DNA of 64,000 bases from Streptomyces fradiae ATCC 10745 = DSM 40063 (GTDB lineage: Bacteria; Actinomycetota; Actinomycetes; Streptomycetales; Streptomycetaceae): positions 5,434,501 through 5,498,500 of the forward strand of contig NZ_CP023696.1 in NCBI RefSeq assembly GCF_008704425.1, written 5' to 3'. The notes beneath the pieces were generated by a model, which was not told the DNA's origin, ran no database searches, and saw only the letters and a list, made by a program, of their open reading frames with translations. Below, in pieces: positions 1-7,756 of the stretch. The translations under genes were made by a program, and so were the position numbers. How positions within the stretch are numbered: the stretch's first letter is position 1; every line of letters starts with the position of its first letter.

Positions 1-1
1 C

Positions 2-235
2 CTCGTCGGGGCCGCCGTCTCCGGCGGGCTCACCTTCGCGACGTACCTTCCGATGGCCAAGAGGCTCAAGAAGCACCTCGCCGGCCTGCCCCTGGCGGAC
101 CCGACGCACCGAGCGGCGGACGAGGACATCGTGGACGGCGAAGTCATCGAAGAACACGAGACGTTCACCCCGGCAGACGCAGAACAGCACGCCGCGGACA
201 CCACTGCCGTCAAGCTGGGGGAACCCAGGAGCTGA
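2..235 (+). CDS. C-terminal part of a probable membrane protein (5' end outside window)
   Basis: The reading frame is open from base 2, so only the last 77 codons are visible. They begin with a small-residue-rich hydrophobic stretch (LVGAAVSGGLTFATYLP), continue with a basic patch (KRLKKHL) and end with an acidic tail. A membrane segment followed by a cytoplasmic charged tail fits, and the pattern recalls the C-terminal end of EcsC-like proteins, but the fragment is too short to name. The gene runs towards, and ends convergently with, the minus-strand HTH gene at 518. Confidence 0.55.
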   Translation, partial: LVGAAVSGGLTFATYLPMAKRLKKHLAGLPLADPTHRAADEDIVDGEVIEEHETFTPADAEQHAADTTAVKLGEPRS

Positions 236-255
236 CGCCGCGAGGGCCCTCCCGA

Positions 256-271
256 CCGCTCGTGGGAGCGG
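256..271. terminator. Possible short terminator hairpin between convergent genes
   Basis: CCGCTC (256-261) pairs with GAGCGG (266-271) across a 4-base loop, 20 bases after the stop of the truncated first gene. The stem is only six pairs and no T-run follows, so this is a weak call. The rest of the interval up to 517 shows nothing recognisable. Confidence 0.3.
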
Positions 272-517
272 CGTTCCGCCTTCAACGGAGGTGCGGGCAC
301 GGGGCCGCCGGCGCCACGCCCGCTCGTGACGCGTTCTGTCCCGGACGCACGCCCGCAACGCCATCACCGCGGGTTCAGGGATCGGCGGGGGTGAGGCGGG
401 CACCGCGCGATGTCGAGGTGAAATACATGGCGAACGCGCGTTCGAGTGTGGGGCAGCAAGGGCGCCGCCACTCCGGCGTGGGGGTGAGTGGCTCTGGGGA
501 GGAACCGGTGAGCGAGG

Positions 518-1408
518 TCATGAGCGGCGCTCCTGCGTTGTGTTGTCTGCCCTCCCGGCCGGCGGGTGCAATGCCCGTCGTGCCGCACTGATGAGACGGT
601 GTGCGTCGGCGTCGTACACGGCGGACTCCCGGAGTGTCTTCCAGGTACGCAGATACGTGTCCACGCTGACTTCGTCGTCGATCCACAGCTCCGCGTGCCA
701 GTTCTCGACGATCACTTGGCGGTCGTCGTAGATCCAGAAAGCGGTGGCCGGGGGGATCTTGAGCGAAGCGGACAGGGGGATGATCCCCAGCTCCACCGTG
801 TCCAGGCCGATGGCTCCCGCGAGGCGGTCGAGCTGTGCGGCGAGCACGGACGGGGGGCAGACCAGGGCGTGAAGGGCTGCTTCCCACAGGATGAGGTGGA
901 AGCGCTTGGACGAGTCGTACAGCGCCTCTTGCCGCTTCACACGGGACCGGACCGCCTCCTCGGTGTCGCGTGGCGACCGCTGGAGTTCCGCGTACCTCGT
1001 GAAGATCGACCGCGCGTAGTCCGGTGTCTGGAGAATCCCGAAGACCATGGAGGATTCCCAGCCGCGGAACACAGAGACGTCGGCATGCGCGCCCAGGTGA
1101 GTGTCCTGGACCGCCTTGTGCCCCGAGGTCAACTGCCGCCGCCATGATCGGATGTGGGTTTCGAAGCCCTTGAGGCGCGCGAGCAGTTCGTCGAACGTCT
1201 CGGGTTGGCCGGTTGCCTCCGCCCACTTGCGCAGGTCATCGGGTGTGGGTGTCTGCCGGCCGTTCTCCAGCCTGCTGACCTTCGACTTGTTCCACCCGTA
1301 CTGCTCGGCGAGCTCCGTACCGGTGAGCCGGCCCCCAGGGGTGGAGAGCCTGAGCTCGCGCAGCCGTACCCCGAGCGCTTCCCGTGCCTGCTGGTAGTCC
1401 GTGCTCAC
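518..1408 (-). CDS. Scr1-type XRE helix-turn-helix regulator with DUF5753 domain
   Basis: A 296-residue protein. Residues about 8-65 form an XRE-type HTH, with a recognition segment around WNKSKVSRLENGR. The remainder matches the DUF5753 (Scr1 antitoxin-like) domain: SMVFGILQTPDYAR near residue 120 and the WIYDDRQVIVENW region near 225 are typical. The start is a GTG 15 bases downstream of the stop of the DUF6879 gene, so both lie in one minus-strand operon. Family members are usually paired with DUF397 or DUF6879 partners and control development or antibiotic genes. The natural target is the divergent promoter region at 2183-2388, which would also drive the radical SAM cassette; that link is inference. 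Confidence 0.85.
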   Translation of the reverse strand: MSTDYQQAREALGVRLRELRLSTPGGRLTGTELAEQYGWNKSKVSRLENGRQTPTPDDLRKWAEATGQPETFDELLARLKGFETHIRSWRRQLTSGHKAVQDTHLGAHADVSVFRGWESSMVFGILQTPDYARSIFTRYAELQRSPRDTEEAVRSRVKRQEALYDSSKRFHLILWEAALHALVCPPSVLAAQLDRLAGAIGLDTVELGIIPLSASLKIPPATAFWIYDDRQVIVENWHAELWIDDEVSVDTYLRTWKTLRESAVYDADAHRLISAARRALHPPAGRADNTTQERRS

Positions 1409-1423
1409 CGGAGCGCACCTGTC

Positions 1424-2182
1424 TCAGTCCTCCTGCGCGGCCAGCCGCGCCGCGAACTCCTCGTACGGGACGGCATGATGCAGCGCCGCGTCGCGTGTCA
1501 TGACGTACCGCAGTACTGCGGCGGGCTCGGTGATCAGCTCGACGTCGACGAGGTTGTCGGCGTCGTCGAAGTTGAGCAGCGCGACCAGCCGCGAGTCGAA
1601 GATCCAGAAATCCTCGGCGGGCAGGCCGAGACGGTCGGCATCCTCTCGCGACAGGTTGAGGATCCTCTCGCCGACGGCGCTGTTGCGACGCGCGTTGTCG
1701 AGCAGATACAGCTGGCCTGTCGTAGGCGGGTCGTCGACGATGCGGACACGCTCGAACCGCTTGCCGAGCGCGGTCTGCTCGCGGCGTTCAGCGCACCACT
1801 CCGCGTCGATGCCGTGCCAGTCGACGGGCTCACCACTCGTGAACTGGGCGTAGGTGGCGGTGAGCTCGTCCGACGCGTACCGGCGGCGCGTCTCCAAGCG
1901 CCACGCCGTGTGCTCGAACTGTGTGAAGAGCCGGTCGAACTCGTCCAGCCCGATGATGTCCGGCACGCGGACGACCTCCTTCGGACCGAAGTCGACCAGC
2001 AGCTCGCGCGGTACCACGATGGGCACCTCGCCCTTGTCGAGGTGCCGGAGCCGGGCGATGTCGTCGGGGTCGGTGAGGGCGGGGCCGTGCACGATGACCT
2101 CACCCGTGTCGAGGTCTTCGTGCAGGGACGGGCACCCGTTGACGCCGCTGCCCGTGCCGTTGAAACGCAGTCGTCGAGCCAT
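1424..2182 (-). CDS. Fusion of a small GEVIV-type domain with a DUF6879 domain
   Basis: The chosen ATG gives 252 residues (MARRLRFNGTGS...) and has GGAAGGA about 8 bases upstream; an in-frame start 14 codons earlier is possible but lacks a clear ribosome site. Residues 1-70 form a compact domain (CPSLHEDLDTGEVIV ... VVPRELLVDF) that I know as a stand-alone small Streptomyces protein. The rest is DUF6879: FTQFEHTAWRLETRRRY near residue 85 and FWIFDSRLVALLNFD near 200. DUF6879 proteins accompany Scr1-type regulators, and here the HTH follows in the same operon. The same two domains occur as separate genes at 6636-7530. Molecular function is unknown; a toxin-antitoxin-like or signalling role is inference. 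Confidence 0.8.
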   Translation of the reverse strand: MARRLRFNGTGSGVNGCPSLHEDLDTGEVIVHGPALTDPDDIARLRHLDKGEVPIVVPRELLVDFGPKEVVRVPDIIGLDEFDRLFTQFEHTAWRLETRRRYASDELTATYAQFTSGEPVDWHGIDAEWCAERREQTALGKRFERVRIVDDPPTTGQLYLLDNARRNSAVGERILNLSREDADRLGLPAEDFWIFDSRLVALLNFDDADNLVDVELITEPAAVLRYVMTRDAALHHAVPYEEFAARLAAQED

Positions 2183-2268
2183 GATCTCGTCCTTCCCTCG
2201 GGGAGTGAGCTCCCAGACTTCCACGAGACCAACTCCCCTCGCCCGGGCTTCGGCCGACCTCCATCAGC

Positions 2269-2314
2269 AACTTCACGCAACCTCGCCGAGGACTGGAGCA
2301 ACCTCGCGCAACTC
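2269..2314. promoter_or_regulatory. Two pairs of GCAAC direct repeats in a divergent promoter region
   Basis: GCAAC occurs at 2269, 2279, 2300 and 2310: two pairs, each spaced 10 bases start-to-start, with the pairs 31 bases apart. They lie between the minus-strand DUF6879/HTH operon and the plus-strand radical SAM gene. A helical-turn-spaced direct repeat is what a dimeric or tetrameric HTH protein could read, and the Scr1-type regulator at 518-1408 is the obvious candidate. The spacing is read directly; the operator role is inference. Confidence 0.45.
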
Positions 2315-2388
2315 TCATGGCACCTCACGGCGCCTGCTCCCTACCGTCGCGTTCATGGCTGGAGCTCACCGGACGAAAGGAACAGGTC

Positions 2389-3405
2389 TTGACCGTTCCG
2401 CTCCCGAAAACCGACGTGGACTGGACCGCGCTGCGGAACTTCGCGGCACTGCGCGGACAGCTCAGGGTCTCGCTGACCCCCGTCTGCAATCTGAAGTGCT
2501 GGTTCTGCCACAACGAGGGTGACGTGCCGCCACCGTTCACCCACCTGCACCGGGAGGCCAAGCCCCGTGTGCGTGAACTGGCCGCGGACGACTACGTGAA
2601 CGTCCTGCGCGAGCTGATCGGCGCCGGTCTGAAGCGGGTCTACTTCACCGGCGGTGAGCCACTGGCGTCGAGACTGGCGAAGCCGGTCCTCACCCGGCTC
2701 CCGGTCCACGGCCCGGACGTGTCCTACACCCTGATCACGAACGGCCTGCTGGTGCGCACCCATCAGGACTGGCTCGCCACGACCGGCCTGGACAAGGTGA
2801 AGGTCTCCCTGCACTACCTCTCCGACGAGTCCTTCCGGGCCATTGCCCAGACCCGCGCCGGCATCGCGACCGTTCTGGACGGCATCGAGGCAGCCCGTGA
2901 GATGTTCGAGCGGGTGGAGCTGAACACGCTCATTCAGCGCGAGAACGAGCACGAGTTGCACGACATCCTCGCTTACGCGCTGGAGCGCAGGCTGCCGGTG
3001 CAGTTCATCGAGCTGGTGGACACCGACTTCAACGCCGACCGGAAGTCCTCGGCCGTCGGGGCCCGGGGCATCATCGACCACCTACGCACCCTGACCAAGG
3101 AGGAGGAGACAGAAGTCTCCGGCACCGGCCAGGGGCGGCGGATCTTCCGCATCGACGGAATCGAGATCGACGTCATCGAACGAGGACTCGGACGCCACCA
3201 TGTCGGCCAGTGCGGCACCTGCCCGGTGAAAGCCACGTGCGTGGAGGGCTTCTGGGCCCTGCGCCTGGACCATGCCGGCGGAATCCAGCCCTGTTTGTTG
3301 CGGGACGACCTCCGCATGGACATCCGGCACGCGCTCGCCGATCCGGAGGTGGTTCCTGCGGCCGTGGCCCGGCACGTGGCAGCCTTCACGGAGGGCACCC
3401 TGTGA
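2389..3405 (+). CDS. MoaA-like radical SAM enzyme
   Basis: A 338-residue protein from a TTG start preceded by GAAAGGA; an upstream in-frame ATG at 2317 has no ribosome site and would give an unconserved extension. Cys33, Cys37 and Cys40 (CNLKCWFC) are the radical SAM cluster ligands, followed by the SAM-binding FTGGEP at 86-91. A second cysteine group (C275, C278, C284, C302) resembles the auxiliary cluster of GTP 3',8'-cyclase, with the RLxxxGxxxPCL element at its end but about ten extra residues inserted. It is not a viperin: the tryptophan/histidine context of those enzymes is missing. First gene of the cassette, overlapping the kinase by four bases. The substrate is unknown; a nucleotide would fit the kinase and Nudix neighbours. 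Confidence 0.85.
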   Translation: MTVPLPKTDVDWTALRNFAALRGQLRVSLTPVCNLKCWFCHNEGDVPPPFTHLHREAKPRVRELAADDYVNVLRELIGAGLKRVYFTGGEPLASRLAKPVLTRLPVHGPDVSYTLITNGLLVRTHQDWLATTGLDKVKVSLHYLSDESFRAIAQTRAGIATVLDGIEAAREMFERVELNTLIQRENEHELHDILAYALERRLPVQFIELVDTDFNADRKSSAVGARGIIDHLRTLTKEEETEVSGTGQGRRIFRIDGIEIDVIERGLGRHHVGQCGTCPVKATCVEGFWALRLDHAGGIQPCLLRDDLRMDIRHALADPEVVPAAVARHVAAFTEGTL

Positions 3406-4070
3406 GCCCCCTTCGAGCCCCGTACACGCCCGGGGCGGAGGGACGACGCCAAGGGCCGTTCGTCGTCCTGGAAGGCGTCTCAGGAGTCGGGAAGTCGACG
3501 CTCGCCCGCCTGCTGGCGCAGCGGCTCGGCGCCACGGCGATCCACACCCTCACCGATCCGCACACCGGCTGGTCCGGCACGGCCAACCTGGAGCTTCGGC
3601 CGCTGCCGCAGTTCGCCTTCTACCTCTCCGGCCTCCTGCACGTCTCCGACGCCGTACGACAGCACCTTCGCACGGGGCCGGTGGTCGCGGACCGGTACGC
3701 CTCTTCGGTCATGGCCTGCCACGCCGCCGTCAACCGCGTCGGCCTGGACCAGGTGCGAGAGCTGATCACCCCGTTCCTGCCCTACCTCGTGACGCCGGAC
3801 GCCACCTTCTACCTCGTCAGTTCCGAGAACTCGTTGAAGGAGCGGATGAGCGTCAAAACAGACGTGAAGCCGGACGACACCGACCTGTTCGACGTCCCCG
3901 GCCGCCTCTCCCGGCTCCGGGAGCACTTCCGGTCCGTCGCCGAGACCGATCCGGGCACGGTCGTGCTCCCCACCGACGACCACAGCCCGGACGACCTGGC
4001 CGACATCATTGTCAAGCACCTGGAGGACAGGCGTGCTCACCCCGATCGACACCGACGCCGTCATCCGTGA
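3402..4070 (+). CDS. Thymidylate-kinase-like P-loop nucleotide kinase
   Basis: The start is GTG 3402 inside a GTGA overlap with the radical SAM stop, giving 222 residues. LEGVSGVGKS (about 23-32) is the P-loop in the dTMP kinase style, ADRYASS near residue 97 supplies the family DR motif, and a charged lid-like region (ERMSVKTDVKPDD) lies near 148. Length and layout match dTMP kinase, but this is unlikely to be the housekeeping enzyme given its place in an accessory cassette. It probably phosphorylates a nucleotide or nucleoside made or used by the neighbouring enzymes; that is inference from family and context. Confidence 0.8.
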   Translation: MSPLRAPYTPGAEGRRQGPFVVLEGVSGVGKSTLARLLAQRLGATAIHTLTDPHTGWSGTANLELRPLPQFAFYLSGLLHVSDAVRQHLRTGPVVADRYASSVMACHAAVNRVGLDQVRELITPFLPYLVTPDATFYLVSSENSLKERMSVKTDVKPDDTDLFDVPGRLSRLREHFRSVAETDPGTVVLPTDDHSPDDLADIIVKHLEDRRAHPDRHRRRHP

Positions 4071-4530
4071 CGGCCGCGTCGCCGGCGCGTTCCCGGACGA
4101 GATCCACGAAGGCGTCGCCTGGTGGGTCGCCGCCTGCTTCGTCGTGGTCGTCCGGGTCCGGCAAATGGCCGTGGCCCACGACAGCCATCCCGTCACGGCC
4201 GGGTTCCACCAGCGGTTCTGCCGCGGGGCCGTCAACGCCCAGCACTTCGGCTGCCAGGTCTCCAGCCTCGGCGTGGCCGACGAAGCCCAGCTCATGCATG
4301 CCACGAATCGACTCGGGGGCGTCGCCGGAGCCCTGCTGACCACGGCCGACGACGGCGGGCGGCAGACCGTCACCATCCGCCTCTACAACGCGGACGGCCG
4401 ACCGGTCACCGAGGACACCGGCCTGGCGAGACTGCGGCAGATGATCGCATCCGACCGGGTCCCTCTCCCGGTGAACGACCAGGCCAAGGGCCGCGTCACC
4501 GAGCGCCGCGACCTGGTGGGGGCACTGTGA
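4033..4530 (+). CDS. Stand-alone phosphomannomutase domain-I-like protein without catalytic serine
   Basis: GTG 4033, eight bases after GGAGGACAG, gives 165 residues and overlaps the end of the kinase. The order of elements follows domain I of alpha-phosphohexomutases: a DGRVAGAFPDEI opening, a VAWWVAACF helix, an AHDSHP strand-turn (D-x-R-x-S in enzymes), a GCQVSSLGVADEAQLM segment and a GGVAGALLTTADDGG segment where enzymes have the catalytic TASHNP loop. The phospho-accepting serine and histidine are therefore absent, as are domains II-IV (family proteins are about 450 residues). It is probably a binding or scaffold protein, or an inactive remnant kept under selection. The assignment is by eye and needs profile confirmation. 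Confidence 0.6.
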   Translation: MLTPIDTDAVIRDGRVAGAFPDEIHEGVAWWVAACFVVVVRVRQMAVAHDSHPVTAGFHQRFCRGAVNAQHFGCQVSSLGVADEAQLMHATNRLGGVAGALLTTADDGGRQTVTIRLYNADGRPVTEDTGLARLRQMIASDRVPLPVNDQAKGRVTERRDLVGAL

Positions 4531-5321
4531 TCGACGCGGCCGACGTCATCCGGAGCGGAACCGGCATCCTGTTTGTCACCCTGGACTCCCTGCGCTACGA
4601 CGTCGCCCGCGCGGCCCTGCGCGCCGGGCAGACACCGTGCCTGGCCAAGATCCTGCCGGGCGGAGCGTGGGAAGAACGCCGCACCCCCGGAACCTTCACC
4701 CTCCCCGCGCACCTCGCGTTCTTCTCCGGCTTCCTGCCCAAGCTCCCGCAGCCCGTACAGCCGCCGCGACTGTGGGAGTGCCGCCCGCCCGCGTTCAAGA
4801 CGGTCGATGCGGGCACGTTCGTCTTCGACGCGCCGAACCTCCTCACCGGGCTCGCCCAGCACGGCTACCGCACCGTGTGTGTCGGCGGCGTGACCTACTT
4901 CTCGCGGGAGACACCGCTCGGGGCGGTGCTGCCCGACATGTTCGACGAGGACCACTGGCGGCCCGACTTCTGTTCCCCGGAGCCCGACTCCACCCGCCAC
5001 CAGGTCGAACACGCCCTGACCGTCGCCGAGCGGTACGCCGGCCGACCCCTGTTCCTGTTCGTCAACGTCTCCGCCACCCACGTCCCCCACGGCCACTACA
5101 CCGGTGACGGAGACGACTCATGGCAGTCCCAGGCCGCCGCGCTCGCGTACGCGGACGAACACCTGGGCCGCCTGGTCGACGGGCTCACCGCCAAGAGGAG
5201 ATGGCTGATCATCATGTGTGCCGACCACGGCGACGCCTTCGGCGAGGATGGCTACCACGGCCGTGGCATCGCTCATCCGACCGTGCTGAACGTGCCGTTC
5301 GCGGCCTGGCTGTCGGAGTAG
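4527..5321 (+). CDS. Small alkaline-phosphatase-superfamily (sulfatase-like) hydrolase
   Basis: GTG 4527 overlaps the previous stop by four bases (GTGA) and gives 264 residues. Superfamily metal sites are visible: FVTLDSLRYD at 16-25, the probable nucleophile threonine in TFTLPAH near 55, a conserved VSATHVPHGHY loop near 180, and MCADHGDAFGEDGYHG near 230. The GxP-type sulfatase signature for formylglycine (CxPxR) is missing, so a phosphodiesterase, phosphatase or phosphonate-type activity is more likely than sulfatase. It has no signal peptide and should act in the cytosol. At about half the length of a typical sulfatase it is a minimal version. Confidence 0.75.
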   Translation: MIDAADVIRSGTGILFVTLDSLRYDVARAALRAGQTPCLAKILPGGAWEERRTPGTFTLPAHLAFFSGFLPKLPQPVQPPRLWECRPPAFKTVDAGTFVFDAPNLLTGLAQHGYRTVCVGGVTYFSRETPLGAVLPDMFDEDHWRPDFCSPEPDSTRHQVEHALTVAERYAGRPLFLFVNVSATHVPHGHYTGDGDDSWQSQAAALAYADEHLGRLVDGLTAKRRWLIIMCADHGDAFGEDGYHGRGIAHPTVLNVPFAAWLSE

Positions 5322-5340
5322 GCGGATACGCTCCCGGGCC

Positions 5341-5784
5341 ATGACCGACACAATCCGGCAAAAGGCGAAGCGCGACGCCTCCGTCATCGTGGCCCGAGAC
5401 GCGGAGGGCCTGGTCGCCGTCCTGACCGCCGAATTCCCCCGGCACGGCGGCGAATACGCGTTCCTGCCCGGGGGACGCAGGGAGGAGGGCGAGACGCCGG
5501 AAGACTGCGCGCGACGTGAGCTGCGCGAGGAAGCCGGCGTCATCGCCCGGTCCTGGCGGCCCCTCGGCTCGTACGCCATCACCCTGGACTCCACTGCCCG
5601 CATCTCCCTGTTCCTGGCTGAAGGGCTCACCTGTGGCCCGCAGCAGCTCACGCCCGGCGAAGAGAGCTTCAAGCTCATGTGGTGGCCGATGCCCGACGCG
5701 ATTCGGGCCGCTACCGAAGGACGCTTCCTGCTCCCAGGGGGACCGCTGGCACTGCTGCTGGCCCAGCAGGCCATCACAGTCTGA
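5341..5784 (+). CDS. Nudix hydrolase
   Basis: A 147-residue protein with a complete Nudix box at about 45-67, beginning GGRREEGE and ending RRELREEAGV, which keeps the Gx5Ex7REUxEExGU pattern and all metal-binding glutamates. An N-terminal segment (KAKRDASVIVARDAEG) forms the first strand as in MutT-like enzymes. It starts 19 bases after the preceding hydrolase gene, so the two are likely co-transcribed. Nudix enzymes cleave nucleoside diphosphates linked to another group; with a nucleotide kinase and a radical SAM enzyme in the operon, a modified nucleotide is the natural substrate guess. Confidence 0.88.
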   Translation: MTDTIRQKAKRDASVIVARDAEGLVAVLTAEFPRHGGEYAFLPGGRREEGETPEDCARRELREEAGVIARSWRPLGSYAITLDSTARISLFLAEGLTCGPQQLTPGEESFKLMWWPMPDAIRAATEGRFLLPGGPLALLLAQQAITV

Positions 5785-5971
5785 GAGGAGCCGATCCCGA
5801 GCACCGGCCGACAGCCCGGTCGCGTCATGGGCCACCTCGGCGGATCTACTCTGTCCCGCACACCGGGGCGCCGATGTCCGGAGACCGCGCGTCGGGCACC
5901 CGAACTGCCCTGCGTCACCTCCCTGTCCTTGGCCCCGGAGGAGGGGCCGTCCTTCGCGAAGAGGAATCGCC

Positions 5972-6628
5972 TTGCCCGCACAACACGACATCGCCGCCGA
6001 GACGGAGGTGTGGGACACGTTCGCCGCTTCCGCCTTCAAGGAAGACGCGGAGCCGAGCTTCTGCTGGACCCAGTACGCCGGTCATGGCCCCGGCCCTGAG
6101 CTGCTGGGCGACCCGCGCCGCGTGCTGGAGATCGGCTGCGGCACAGGCCGCGCCCTCGCCCACCTCGCCGAGCGCGGCATCGTCGCCCGGGGTGTCGACC
6201 TGTCTCCCGTCATGGTGGAGAAGACCACGACGAAGTGGCATGACACCGGGGCGGAGTTCGTGTGCTCCGAGGTACTGGAGTACCTGAGTGGGCACGAGGA
6301 GGTGTACGACGCGGTCTACTCGATCTTCGGGGCCGCCTGGTTCACCGACCCGAGCCGTCTCTTCCCCCTGGTCCGCCGGAGGCTCGGGCCCGGCGGTGTC
6401 TTCGTGTTCTCGCAGCCGCCCGCCATCCCGGGCGCGTACGGGCCGCAGGGCATGTACAAGGGAGGCTTCGCCGGAAAGGCGATGCTCACCTACCGCTACA
6501 GCTACCGGCCGGCCGTCTGGGAGCGACTGCTCACCCGAGCCGGGTTCGCCACGGCCGACGCGCGGGTGCTCGACGCGCCTCACCCGGGGCACATCGGGAC
6601 GCTCCTCGTACGAGCGGTCGCTCCTTGA
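5972..6628 (+). CDS. Class I SAM-dependent methyltransferase
   Basis: Start TTG 5972, preceded by GAAGAGGA, gives 218 residues; no closer ATG or GTG keeps the conserved N-terminus. VLEIGCGTGRAL near residue 50 is motif I, GVDLSPVMVE supplies the acidic ribose contact, YDAVYSIFGAAWF is motif II and LGPGGVFVFSQPP is motif III. It follows the Nudix gene after 187 bases, which contain a GGCCCC/GGGGCC hairpin (5931-5948), so it may have its own signals, but it shares orientation and probably function with the cassette. The acceptor (small molecule, nucleotide or protein) cannot be read from sequence. Confidence 0.82.
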   Translation: MPAQHDIAAETEVWDTFAASAFKEDAEPSFCWTQYAGHGPGPELLGDPRRVLEIGCGTGRALAHLAERGIVARGVDLSPVMVEKTTTKWHDTGAEFVCSEVLEYLSGHEEVYDAVYSIFGAAWFTDPSRLFPLVRRRLGPGGVFVFSQPPAIPGAYGPQGMYKGGFAGKAMLTYRYSYRPAVWERLLTRAGFATADARVLDAPHPGHIGTLLVRAVAP

Positions 6629-6635
6629 CGGGCCC

Positions 6636-7268
6636 CTACCCGTGGAGACTCGTCGAAGTGCCGGCTCCCCGCGGCGGGGGCAGGGGAGCGATCTCCCGGT
6701 CGAAGAAATCGTAGAACCCCTCGCCACGCTCATACAGCGCATCGAACCCGGCGTTCGTCTCCCGGATCAATGTGCTGTCCGTATAGCGATTGGCTCCGTC
6801 CGCATTCCCGTCGTCGTCGTACACGACCTCGTACATGACCGCATCGCCGAGAATCACCACTTCCGGAACGAGGCGATTCCGCTCGATGCCGGAGAGGTCG
6901 CGCGCGTCGATGACCTTGATGGCGTCGCCCACGTCCACCCGTACACGCAGGACGAACAACTCCCATTGCACGTAGGGAGTGACGGGGAACTCCACCACTC
7001 GGAGGCGGCGATGCGCAACGCCCAGTTCCGACGCGCGCCGGATTTCCCCGGCGTAGTCCTCGCGTCTCTCGTCGGCCAGCGCCAGCGCCCTGTCCCAGTC
7101 GCCGCCGGCGAAGGCCTCCCAGCTCGGGAAGCCGCGCTCCTTGAAGTGCTGGCCGCGCTCGAGCTTGTTGAGGAAGCCGATCCCGCTGGTGTAGATCCGG
7201 CCAAGGTCCGCGTGGTACGCGGGGCGGTCCAGCCGGTCGCAGGCGCCGTCCGCGAAGGAGTCAAACAC
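6636..7268 (-). CDS. DUF6879 family protein
   Basis: GTG 7268 overlaps the stop of the upstream small gene by eight bases and gives 210 residues. GIGFLNKLERGQHFKERG near residue 28, WELFVLRVRVDVGD near 100 and VVILGDAVMYEVVYDDDG near 130 follow the DUF6879 layout seen in the protein at 1424-2182. It converges on the methyltransferase gene, leaving only seven bases between stops. Together with the small upstream protein it is a split version of the fusion on the other side of the radical SAM cassette. No HTH gene accompanies this copy. Confidence 0.75.
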   Translation of the reverse strand: MFDSFADGACDRLDRPAYHADLGRIYTSGIGFLNKLERGQHFKERGFPSWEAFAGGDWDRALALADERREDYAGEIRRASELGVAHRRLRVVEFPVTPYVQWELFVLRVRVDVGDAIKVIDARDLSGIERNRLVPEVVILGDAVMYEVVYDDDGNADGANRYTDSTLIRETNAGFDALYERGEGFYDFFDREIAPLPPPRGAGTSTSLHG

Positions 7269-7530
7269 GGGGGATGTCCGGCTTCGCCGCGATGAGCATG
7301 TTCCTGGGGATGACCACGAGGCGTTCGTCCGACCCGATCGACACCCCGTCGGGCAGGTTTCTGCCGAGTGACTGGGTGAGGTCCCGGCCGATGACCGCGA
7401 TATCGCCGTTGGCGAGTTCCCAGATGTCCGGGCAGTCGGGAGTTCCGGTGGTGTTTCCCAGCTCCTGCGGCGATTTCCCCAGGCGTCGCTTGAAAGTCGT
7501 GTCCGGATCCGCTTCCCATGGCCTGGACAT
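7261..7530 (-). CDS. Small protein equivalent to the N-terminal domain of the DUF6879 fusion
   Basis: An 89-residue protein. The segment DCPDIWELANGDIAVIGRDL ... LVVIPRNMLIAA aligns by eye with CPSLHEDLDTGEVIVHG ... IVVPRELLVDF of the fused protein at 1424-2182, including the cysteine-proline, the G-[DE]-[IV] strand and the V-P-R strand. The N-terminal 25 residues (charged, with WEADPD) are extra. Its stop overlaps the start of the DUF6879 gene, implying translational coupling and probably a complex. Function is unknown. Confidence 0.68.
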   Translation of the reverse strand: MSRPWEADPDTTFKRRLGKSPQELGNTTGTPDCPDIWELANGDIAVIGRDLTQSLGRNLPDGVSIGSDERLVVIPRNMLIAAKPDIPRV

Positions 7531-7756
7531 TTCCCTCGCCCCCTCGCTCGGTCGGGAGACTCACTGTAGCGCGCGACGCGCCTGGCCGACCATGTGTCGG
7601 GCACGCCCCGCTGGGGTATCGGGGAGGATTGGCAACTCCTTGTTCCCCGCCGCTCAGGGGTGGAATGATGACGATCGGAATGAAGACCACGCCCACGCCT
7701 GACGGGTGACACGTTCCCTCTGCGCTGACGGGGAACGGGCGAACGGAGGAGCGGCT

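Noticed and set aside
2389..3405. Radical SAM gene as a prokaryotic viperin, given the adjacent dTMP-kinase-like gene
   Set aside because: Viperins also sit next to nucleotide kinases, but the cysteine motif context and the C-terminal cysteine group here are those of MoaA-like enzymes, and the viperin-specific aromatic/His context is missing.
3402..4070. Housekeeping thymidylate kinase (tmk)
   Set aside because: The gene overlaps its neighbours in an accessory cassette, and a housekeeping tmk would be expected near DNA-replication or topoisomerase genes.
5972..6628. Methyltransferase as the missing PglX of the Pgl island
   Set aside because: PglX is about 1200 residues with a DNA adenine methylase NPPY motif; this is a 218-residue small-molecule-type enzyme in a different transcription unit.
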